A DNA stretch of 26,906 nucleotides, from assembly GCA_017553815.1 (NCBI GenBank), contig JAFZJT010000187.1:1-26906 (forward strand). Reading direction: 5' to 3'. Made by a program: the position numbers and the translations under genes. The notes beneath the pieces are model-generated. The model was not told the origin of the DNA and made no database searches. It saw nothing but the letters and a program-made list of their open reading frames with translations. Positions 21,749 to 26,906 of the stretch are shown here, one piece after another; position 1 is the stretch's first letter; every line of letters begins with the position of its first letter. Source of the stretch: Clostridia bacterium (GTDB taxonomy: Bacteria > Bacillota_A > Clostridia > Christensenellales > CAG-138).

Positions 21749-22567
21749 TCATGCGGAAAGAGCGGCATTCGCGGTTTCGAGCAGCCGAGTGAAATCCTCG
21801 CTCGAAAGCTCCTCGGCTCGGCATGAAGGCGCGAGCCCCGCATGCTCGATGATCGACGGAACGAGCGCCTTGTCAAAAAGCGAGGCGAGATTGTTTCGCA
21901 GGGTCTTTCTTCGCATTGAAAAAGCCGCCTTAACGAGCCTTGAAAATGCGGGGTCAAACGATCTCGCGTTTCTTTTGAAAACGAGCACGCTTGAATGGAC
22001 TGTCGGCTCAGGATAGTAGCTCGAAGGTGAAAGTCGAAGTTCCTCGGAAATATCAAAATACTGTTTGGCTATAACCGAAACTGGTGTATAGCATTTCTGC
22101 TTAGGCGAAGCGAGAAAATGCGCCGCCGCCTCCTGCTGCATCATCAGCGTCATGCTGGAGGGCGAAAGCGCGGAGTCGATAAGCTTCATCGCAATATCGG
22201 TCGTTATGTAATACGGAAGATTTGCGCAAACAACAAAACCCGAGCCGAGCAGCGCGGTCAACTCATCGTTTCTGACCTTAAGGATATCCATGTTGATGAT
22301 CTCAAGGTTATCAGCTCCCGAGAGCGTTTTTTTAAGCAACCCGCACATCACGGCGTCGATCTCAACGCAAACAACCTTCTTAGCGGTATTGATAAGCTCG
22401 TTTGTCAACGCCCCGAGTCCCGGTCCGATTTCGAGAACGTTTTTACCGGCGCATTCGCAAAGCCCGATGATGGTTTGTAGTGCGTTTTCATCAACAAGAA
22501 AGTTTTGCCCAAGCGCCTTATTCGCAGTAAGGGCGTATTCCTTTATCAGTTTTTTTGAATCTATCAT
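21749..22567 (-). CDS. rsmA: 16S rRNA dimethyladenosine transferase KsgA/RsmA
   Basis: A 272-aa SAM methyltransferase. Motifs: LGQNFLVDENAL, EIGPGLGALTNEL (SAM binding), VCVEIDAVMCGLL, and catalytic NLPYYITTDIAMKL; the C-terminal domain has SYYPEPTVHSSVL and FSMRRKTLRNNLA. It dimethylates two adjacent adenines near the 3' end of 16S rRNA. The ribosome site TAGGAG shares bases with the stop codon of the IS110 transposase immediately upstream, so its own promoter has probably been displaced. It converges with spoVAC, 34 nt away. Confidence 0.95.
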   Translation of the reverse strand: MIDSKKLIKEYALTANKALGQNFLVDENALQTIIGLCECAGKNVLEIGPGLGALTNELINTAKKVVCVEIDAVMCGLLKKTLSGADNLEIINMDILKVRNDELTALLGSGFVVCANLPYYITTDIAMKLIDSALSPSSMTLMMQQEAAAHFLASPKQKCYTPVSVIAKQYFDISEELRLSPSSYYPEPTVHSSVLVFKRNARSFDPAFSRLVKAAFSMRRKTLRNNLASLFDKALVPSIIEHAGLAPSCRAEELSSEDFTRLLETANAALSA

Positions 22568-22576
22568 GTTATGCTC

Positions 22577-23650
22577 CTATAAAAAGTAAGGTTCGTGATT
22601 GTTGATCATCGCAAAGACTATCCTTGCAATCTTGCGTGTCAGAGCTATTATCGCTCTTCCCGAGCCTTTGGAGACCTTCATCGTCCTGTAATCCTGCATT
22701 AGTTTCCAATCGCCGGTATTCTGCGGCTGACGGATGATGCCCAAAGCCGCTTGGACAAAAGCCGTTCGCAGCTCCTGCGATCCCCGCTTTGTGATCTTCC
22801 CAAGACGCACCGTGTCAGCAGAATTATGCACTCCGGGCACTATCCCCAGATAGGACGAGAACCGCTTGAAGTCTCCTTCAAATCTTTCGATGTCCCTTGT
22901 GTACGAGGCTATCGTCGCCGCCGTTACAAAGCCGATACCCGGCATCGTCATCAGCAGCTCTATATCCTCGTCCTCTTTCGTCATTTCTTTTATTTGTGCT
23001 TCTATCCTCTTGACTTCCGCACAAATATTGTCTAAAATACTTAACGTCACCTCGAGTGACGAGGCAGTGAATTGTGAAAAACCGTGGTCTTCGAGATCGT
23101 TTATCAGTTCCTGCCTTTTCTTTTTGCTTTGGAACTGAGCTGCCTTGCTTTCGATCCCGTATCCCAGCAGCATCCCGTGGATCTGGTTCTTTATCTTCAC
23201 ACTGCTTGAAACGAGTATGCTCCTCGTTTTAAGCATTCGCCTGATCTCCTCGCTCGTCTGATCGCAGAGGTGCGATTCCGGCAGCATATCCTTTGACAGA
23301 TAATACGCCAGTGTCGCCGCATCGTTGGCGTCGGTCTTCTTTGTGCTCGTCGTGATCACCTTGAATTTGTTGGTGTTCACTACCACCACTCCGAAGCCTT
23401 CCGACTCCATCCTGTTCTTGAAGTATCTTGCGTTGCCGGTCGCTTCTACCGCTATCTCAACGGAGCATCCTTGCTCTTCCTCGATACCGTGCAGCCTCTC
23501 GCAAAAATCCCGATACCCTTCTTCGCTCGTACGGAATACTCCTTCAAGAACAATCTCTCCGCTTTCTTCGCTGAATGCGTTTACCGTAAACTGCAGCTTG
23601 TGCAAGTCCGCGCCTACAAAGATACGTGGGGTCGATTCTGTCTTACTCAT
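22577..23650 (-). CDS. IS110-family transposase
   Basis: 357 aa, complete. The N-terminal RuvC-like DEDD domain shows FVGADLHKLQFTVN (Asp), AVEATGNARYF (Glu) and KKTDANDAATLAYYLSKD (Asp pair). The C-terminal Transposase_20 domain shows MTMPGIGFVTAATIASYTRD, then FSSYLGIVPGVHNS and GSQELRTAFVQAALGI with the serine region used as nucleophile in this family. IS110 enzymes recombine DNA guided by an RNA encoded in the IS noncoding end. GGAG precedes the ATG. The protein seems intact, so the element may be active. Confidence 0.93.
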   Translation of the reverse strand: MSKTESTPRIFVGADLHKLQFTVNAFSEESGEIVLEGVFRTSEEGYRDFCERLHGIEEEQGCSVEIAVEATGNARYFKNRMESEGFGVVVVNTNKFKVITTSTKKTDANDAATLAYYLSKDMLPESHLCDQTSEEIRRMLKTRSILVSSSVKIKNQIHGMLLGYGIESKAAQFQSKKKRQELINDLEDHGFSQFTASSLEVTLSILDNICAEVKRIEAQIKEMTKEDEDIELLMTMPGIGFVTAATIASYTRDIERFEGDFKRFSSYLGIVPGVHNSADTVRLGKITKRGSQELRTAFVQAALGIIRQPQNTGDWKLMQDYRTMKVSKGSGRAIIALTRKIARIVFAMINNHEPYFL

Positions 23651-23905
23651 GGTTCTTTCTCCATTCTTTTATTTCAGCAAGACAGCTTCTGTTTGGCAGT
23701 CCGAGCCATTCTCCTATCCGATCTGACGATTTCGTCGACCATTGCACGATCCGATGCTAACCCTTCATTCTCCTTTTCGATCTCGTAGACCATTATTAAT
23801 GCCGAATTAGTATCTGCTCTGTCTCCCTGATATTCCTATTCTACCAAAGAGTGCGAGCTCTCGCACTGCTTTCACCACTTAACTTTTTATCAAGCCTCCT
23901 TTACT
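23651..23905 (-). ncRNA. Candidate IS110 bridge RNA region
   Basis: Upstream of the transposase is a noncoding stretch with a perfect 8-bp hairpin (23850-23867) near its 5' end, followed by two imperfect direct repeats (23766-23794 and 23707-23743, the second with an 8-nt insertion). In the IS110 group the bridge RNA comes from this end and has a 5' stem-loop plus two guide loops. A 39-aa open frame (23674-23793) covers the same repeats but has no ribosome site. Confidence 0.5.
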
Positions 23906-23912
23906 TGAAACA

Positions 23913-23940
23913 ATTATACACGAAATACAGAAAAAGTAAA
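23913..23940 (-). promoter_or_regulatory. Promoter reading into the IS
   Basis: Read leftward, TTTACT (23935-23940) and TATAAT (23913-23918) are 16 bp apart. It would make an RNA covering the noncoding end and the transposase, and could carry on into ksgA. Confidence 0.6.
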
Positions 23941-23989
23941 CCTTTGAACTATCCCCACACATTGACACGATCTATAATCCGCATTTCTA

Positions 23990-24018
23990 TTGCATTTTTA
24001 TCCATAATGTGTTAGAAT
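23990..24018 (+). promoter_or_regulatory. Promoter of zinc-ribbon gene
   Basis: TTGCAT (23990-23995) and TAGAAT (24013-24018) are 17 bp apart. The predicted start, about 24025, falls exactly on the first base of the 13-bp stem of the leader. Confidence 0.6.
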
Positions 24019-24024
24019 GAATCT

Positions 24025-24190
24025 GCCACACAAACGAATATTGTTTAAGTCAAGTAGAATGCGTTTTTTGCTTTCGGCAAAAACGCTCGTTCCACATTGG
24101 CATTCCTCTTGGCTTGGCAATCGTTTGTGTGGCAACAAACGGAACTCTGCGTTTTTCGTGTGTGGTTCCGTTTGGGATCACACACTTTTT
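24025..24190 (+). promoter_or_regulatory. Highly structured leader with terminator-like end
   Basis: GCCACACAAACGA (24025-24037) pairs perfectly with 24121-24133. Inside, 24047-24054 pairs with 24108-24115 and 24057-24062 with 24100-24105, above a T/A-rich hairpin (24061-24086). A second stem pairs 24136-24145 with 24165-24174 (10 bp). A third, 24158-24164 with 24179-24185, is followed by five T and would act as a terminator; it is incompatible with simple nesting of the second. The leader ends about 50 nt before the next gene. It may be an attenuator, or a palindromic MITE. Confidence 0.5.
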
Positions 24191-24239
24191 ATTTCCCTTA
24201 GAAAGCTTGTGGTCAATATTATGAAAGCGAGGAAAAAGA

Positions 24240-24626
24240 ATGGCATTAATCAACTGTACTGAATGCGGGCAGCAGGTGTCGTCAATGGCATCTCAATGTC
24301 CAAAGTGTGGAGCTCCGATACCGAAGAAAATGGTATCGCTTTTGCTAAAGCGTGAACGGAAATTAGCTATGGGTGCAGCATTGGGTATCAATGCTTACTG
24401 GGATGGAGTGTTGCTTGGAAATATTGGAAATGGAAAAGAGTTATCTACAGAAATCTCATTAGGAAAGCACACTTTGACACTTTCTCCGGCAGGACCTGTA
24501 GTGATTCCAGGTGCTAATCATGAATTCAGCATTGATGAGGACTGCAAATCTATTGTAGTTACGTTTGGTGTCGCAGCAGGCGTTCTTAGTGGCAAGATAA
24601 AGATAAAAAGTATCCGAATTCAATGA
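24240..24626 (+). CDS. Zinc-ribbon protein with PEGA-like β-domain
   Basis: A 128-aa protein; GAGG lies 7 nt before the ATG. Residues 6-26 form a zinc ribbon (CTECGQQVSSMASQCPKCG). Residues about 45-128 are β-rich: LGINAYWDGVLLGNIGNG, LGKHTLTLSPAG, HEFSIDEDCKSIVVTFG. The DG..., LGKHTL pattern resembles PEGA-type surface β-domains and the C-terminus of the exonuclease-BRCT protein at 12352. No signal peptide. Role unknown. The monocistronic layout (own promoter, leader, strong terminator) suggests tight regulation. Confidence 0.65.
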   Translation: MALINCTECGQQVSSMASQCPKCGAPIPKKMVSLLLKRERKLAMGAALGINAYWDGVLLGNIGNGKELSTEISLGKHTLTLSPAGPVVIPGANHEFSIDEDCKSIVVTFGVAAGVLSGKIKIKSIRIQ

Positions 24627-24713
24627 TTAAATACTTATTCATATAGATGTTTAAAAACAGGTTGCCGATTTATCGTAGTGCGACCTATTGAGGTGATTGG
24701 CAGTTTGATAACC

Positions 24714-24752
24714 AAACGGACTTTGAGGCAAGCCTCAAAGTCCGTTTTCTTA
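24714..24752. terminator. Strong intrinsic terminator
   Basis: A perfect 15-bp stem (24714-24728 with 24733-24747, CAAG loop) is followed by TTTTCTTACTTT rightward; an A-rich 5' side makes it partly bidirectional. It closes the zinc-ribbon gene and faces the convergent membrane-protein genes. Confidence 0.9.
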
Positions 24753-24774
24753 CTTTCCAAATGAAAGTTATTTC

Positions 24775-24960
24775 TTATTTATCCGCCCTGCGAAATCCGA
24801 TGATCGCAAAAATGAAGCCTGCAATCATTGCAGCGAAAGAGATCAGGGAAGCGTATTGACCGATTTCGGTAAAAGAAATAATCCTATCAGCAATCGAAAG
24901 AACCGCAAATATCAGAGCAACAAGAAACAGCGAAAAAGCAAAAGAGAAATATTTATTCAT
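24775..24960 (-). CDS. Small two-pass membrane protein
   Basis: 61 aa from the ATG at 24960 (GGAG upstream; a longer frame back to 25002 would overlap the next gene). MNKYFSFAFSLFLVALIFAV and ISFAAMIAGFIFAIIGFRRA are two membrane segments with a basic C-terminus inside. It resembles the protein of 24974-25156 in start, length and topology, so the pair is a tandem duplication. Function unknown. Confidence 0.6.
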   Translation of the reverse strand: MNKYFSFAFSLFLVALIFAVLSIADRIISFTEIGQYASLISFAAMIAGFIFAIIGFRRADK

Positions 24961-24973
24961 AAATTCTCCAAAG

Positions 24974-25156
24974 TTATTTCTCTTTCTTGAAAACTCCAAC
25001 AAATGCGGCGATCAAGCCGATAACGGCGGCACAAACAGCGAGAATAAAGAACCACGGGCTCCCAATGTTGAGCTCGCCATCCGCATACTGCTGAAACTTA
25101 AAGCAGAGAAACGAAAAGATAAACTGCATCAATGCAAATTTAAAATGTTTATTCAT
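24974..25156 (-). CDS. Small two-pass membrane protein, tandem paralogue
   Basis: A 60-aa protein. MNKHFKFALMQFIFSFLCFK starts with the same MNK-F-FA pattern as its neighbour; WFFILAVCAAVIGLIAAFVG is the second segment, followed by a basic FKKEK tail. GAGGGAG precedes the ATG. It lies just beyond the serA terminator, so it depends on read-through or an unseen promoter. Confidence 0.6.
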   Translation of the reverse strand: MNKHFKFALMQFIFSFLCFKFQQYADGELNIGSPWFFILAVCAAVIGLIAAFVGVFKKEK

Positions 25157-25169
25157 AATACTCCCTCAT

Positions 25170-25200
25170 AAAAAGGCTGTGCGATAAAAACCGCGCAGCC
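25170..25200 (-). terminator. serA terminator
   Basis: Read leftward, GGCTGCGCG and CGCACAGCC pair (8 of 9) around an 8-nt loop and are followed by five T. It lies 18 bp after the serA stop. Confidence 0.8.
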
Positions 25201-25218
25201 CGCTTTAAATCAAATCAA

Positions 25219-26130
25219 TTACGCAAAGAACTTGCCGATGATATCAACGATCTCCGCGCCGATACGCTTCTGCGCCTCAACGGTGCTTGCGCCGATATGG
25301 GGGGTGCAGCTTACCATGGGGTGATTCATAAGCTCGGTGTTCTTGCTGGGTTCCTCAGCCCAAACGTCGAGACCGGCGGAGCGAACCTTGCCGCTGTTCA
25401 GCGCCTCAAGCAGCGCCGCCTCGTCGATATTCGCGCCGCGGCTGGTGTTGATGATGTTCACGCCGTCCTTCATCATGGCGATGGTCTCGGCGTTGATGAG
25501 GGGCTTGCCGTCGATGGCGGGGGTGTGGATGGAGATGAAGTCGGACTTTGCAAAGAGCTCGTCCATCTCAACGTACTTCATGTTCTCGTTCTCAAGGCCG
25601 TCAACGTGGTAGATATCGAACGCCAGAACCTTCATGCCGAGCGCCTGAGCCATCCTGCCGAGGCTCTGACCGATGCGGCCGTAGCCGATAACGCCGAGGG
25701 TCTTGCCGCCGACCTCGATGCCCTTTGCGTAGGCCTTCTTCTCCCACTTGCCGTCGCGCATGGAGTGACCCGCATGGCTTACAAAGCGGGCGCAGGAGAG
25801 CATGTGCGCAAGCGCGAGCTCTGCAACGGCGTCGCTCGAAGCGCGGGGAGTGTTGCGAACCGCGATGCCCTTTTCCTCGGCATACTTGTGGTCGATATTG
25901 TCGATACCAACGCCGCCGCGGATGATGAGCTTCAGCTTGCCGGTCTCAAGCGCCGCGTCGATGATGGGCTCACGAACCTTGGTGGCGCTGCGAACAACGA
26001 GAACGTCGAAATTCTTTACCTGCTCCGCGAGCTCTGCGGGCTCATAGAACTGCTCAACGACTTCGTGACCCTGTGCCTGAAGGGCGGCCACGGCATTTTT
26101 CTCCATACCGTCGGATGCAAGAATACGCAT
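25219..26130 (-). CDS. serA: D-3-phosphoglycerate dehydrogenase (short form)
   Basis: A 303-aa NAD-dependent 2-hydroxyacid dehydrogenase. Substrate-domain VVRSATKVREPII, catalytic Arg/Glu context IIRGGVGIDNIDH, Rossmann GVIGYGRIGQSLGRMA, FISIHTPA, INTSRGANIDEAALLEAL, and the catalytic His in CTPHIGAST. It oxidises 3-phosphoglycerate to 3-phosphohydroxypyruvate, the first step of serine synthesis. It ends after the catalytic core, with no C-terminal ACT domain, so serine feedback of the ACT type is unlikely. serC lies directly upstream in the same direction. Confidence 0.93.
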   Translation of the reverse strand: MRILASDGMEKNAVAALQAQGHEVVEQFYEPAELAEQVKNFDVLVVRSATKVREPIIDAALETGKLKLIIRGGVGIDNIDHKYAEEKGIAVRNTPRASSDAVAELALAHMLSCARFVSHAGHSMRDGKWEKKAYAKGIEVGGKTLGVIGYGRIGQSLGRMAQALGMKVLAFDIYHVDGLENENMKYVEMDELFAKSDFISIHTPAIDGKPLINAETIAMMKDGVNIINTSRGANIDEAALLEALNSGKVRSAGLDVWAEEPSKNTELMNHPMVSCTPHIGASTVEAQKRIGAEIVDIIGKFFA

Positions 26131-26174
26131 AAAAAGTATCTCCTTTATAAATAATATTTCTTTTTATAATGTTT

Positions 26175-26202
26175 GGAGCGGAATCCTATGGAACCCCGCT
26201 CC
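26175..26202 (-). promoter_or_regulatory. Hairpin between serC and serA
   Basis: GGAGCGG and CCGCTCC pair over a 14-nt loop, just after the serC stop. No good T-run follows, so it more likely protects or divides the serC-serA message than ends it. Confidence 0.4.
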
Positions 26203-26217
26203 GTGATAAACAGATGA

Positions 26218-26906
26218 TTAGCCTTTGTAGTTTTCCTTCTCATACTGACGGAGGAAATCAACGAGCGCCACAACGCCCTCCTTGGGCATTGCGTTGTAGG
26301 TGGAGGCGCGGAGGCCGCCAACGCTCTTGTGACCCTTGAGGTTATCGAAGCCGGCCTTCTTGGTAGCGGCAACGACCTCTGCGTCGAGCTCTGCTGATTC
26401 GGTAACGAAGGGGATGTTCATAAGGGAGCGGAACTCTTTCTCAACGGTGCCCTTGAACATCTTGGACTCGTCGAGGAAGTCATAGAGGACCTTCGCCTTG
26501 TCCTCGTTGAGCTTAGCCATAGCCTCGAGGCCGCCGATCTTCTTGAGGTACTTGAATACCTGACCGCAAACGTAGATGCTCCAGCAGTTCGGGGTGTTGT
26601 ACATGGAGCCGTTGTTGGCATGAGTCGCGTAGCTCATATAGGTGGGAACGTACTCGGGAAGATCCTCGCGGATGAGGTCCTCGCGCATGATGACGATTAC
26701 CATACCTGCGGGGCCGATGTTCTTCTGAACGCCGCCGTAGATAACGCCGTAGTCGGACACGTTGCAGGGCTTAGAGAGGAACATGGAGCTCTGGTCGGAA
26801 ACCAGGATCTTGCCCTTGGTGTTCGGAAGCTTCTGATAGGTGGTGCCGTGGATGGTCTCGTTCTCGCAGATGTAGACGTAATCGGCGTCCTCGCTGATGG
26901 GCAGAT
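26218..26906 (-). CDS. serC: Phosphoserine aminotransferase (partial, 3' part)
   Basis: About 229 residues are visible and the gene continues beyond the right edge. ENETIHGTTYQKLP, VSDQSSMFLSKPCNVSDYGV and YGGVQKNIGPAGMVIVI (Lys that binds PLP) identify it, followed by YATHANNGSMYNTPNCWSIY and C-terminal LKGHKSVGGLRASTYNAMP. It converts 3-phosphohydroxypyruvate to phosphoserine, the step after SerA. The gap of 87 bp to serA contains a hairpin; the two are probably one operon. Confidence 0.95.
   Translation of the reverse strand, partial: LPISEDADYVYICENETIHGTTYQKLPNTKGKILVSDQSSMFLSKPCNVSDYGVIYGGVQKNIGPAGMVIVIMREDLIREDLPEYVPTYMSYATHANNGSMYNTPNCWSIYVCGQVFKYLKKIGGLEAMAKLNEDKAKVLYDFLDESKMFKGTVEKEFRSLMNIPFVTESAELDAEVVAATKKAGFDNLKGHKSVGGLRASTYNAMPKEGVVALVDFLRQYEKENYKG

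Larger units (their letters stand above)
22577..23920 (-). mobile_element. IS110-group insertion sequence (boundaries approximate)
   Basis: The element comprises the transposase and about 250-270 bp of upstream noncoding DNA. As usual for this family there are no terminal inverted repeats to fix the ends. The right end must lie at or next to the transposase stop, since ksgA starts 10 bp further on; the left end is placed before the hairpin at 23850-23867. Confidence 0.6.

Noticed and set aside
23674..23793. 39-aa open frame in the IS110 noncoding end
   Set aside because: No Shine-Dalgarno and it coincides with the repeats of the candidate bridge RNA; not called as a gene.
23962..23978. TTGACA followed by TATAAT on the plus strand
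   Set aside because: The boxes are only 5 bp apart, far too close for a sigma-A promoter.
24017..24262. 81-codon rightward frame in the leader of the zinc-ribbon gene
   Set aside because: It runs through long inverted repeats, overlaps the predicted -10 box and lacks a ribosome site.
25297..26154. 285-codon open frame opposite serA
   Set aside because: Serial Leu/Val/Ala/Asp shadow of the well-supported serA gene; no ribosome site.
1..26906. CRISPR array or toxin-antitoxin pair
   Set aside because: No regularly spaced direct repeats with unique spacers, and no two-gene pair with recognisable toxin or antitoxin motifs.

Overview
The window joins a prophage (about 1-14884) to a stretch of chromosome (about 14885-26906). 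The host looks like a spore-forming clostridial Firmicute (Bacillota). It carries the spoIIAA-spoIIAB-sigF operon with spoVAC, sigma-A-like promoters (TTGACA/TATAAT), strong GGAGG ribosome binding sites, and phage families typical of Firmicutes (YopX, DUF3846, DUF4406, DUF2786, P27-type small terminase). No species can be named from the sequence alone.

Prophage. The left edge is the start of the late region: a terminase small subunit, an HNH nuclease and a zinc-ribbon protein. They lie behind a promoter with three 10-bp repeats, a structured leader and an intrinsic terminator. From about 1333 to 11574 a tightly packed leftward operon, mostly with ATGA or 8-nt overlaps, encodes a late-regulator-like HTH protein, a RusA resolvase, several Cys-rich small proteins, a replication-initiator-like HTH protein with an iteron-like array inside its gene, a DUF4406 protein, a second HNH nuclease, a DUF2786 gene split by an in-frame TAG, DUF3846 and YopX proteins, and Cro-like regulators. 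A divergent switch region (11575-11708) with repeated ATAGCTA boxes separates this operon from the rightward genes: a CI/LexA-type repressor, a DEDDh exonuclease-BRCT protein and a tyrosine integrase. The integrase ends 84 bp from the 3' end of a tRNA-Leu(GAG) gene, which is the probable attachment site.

Two long gaps stand out because they are not empty. 7041-7721 (681 nt) holds no convincing gene but many strong inverted repeats. 8431-8537 is a closed, three-way-junction-like structure just before the DUF2786 gene.

Chromosome. Leftward operon aroB-aroA-aroC-(chorismate mutase/shikimate kinase fusion) supplies the shikimate-to-chorismate steps, with an unusual divergent AroA. Divergent from it is spoIIAA-spoIIAB-sigF followed by two small overlapping genes (51 and 56 aa) and spoVAC. 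It controls forespore sigma-F and possibly Ca-DPA uptake. ksgA is convergent with spoVAC, and an IS110-family transposase sits directly upstream, its stop codon overlapping the ksgA Shine-Dalgarno sequence. The noncoding end of the IS (about 23651-23920) is a candidate bridge RNA. Next come a small zinc-ribbon protein gene behind a highly structured leader with a terminator-like hairpin, two tandem paralogous small membrane proteins, and serA with the 3' part of serC (serine biosynthesis).
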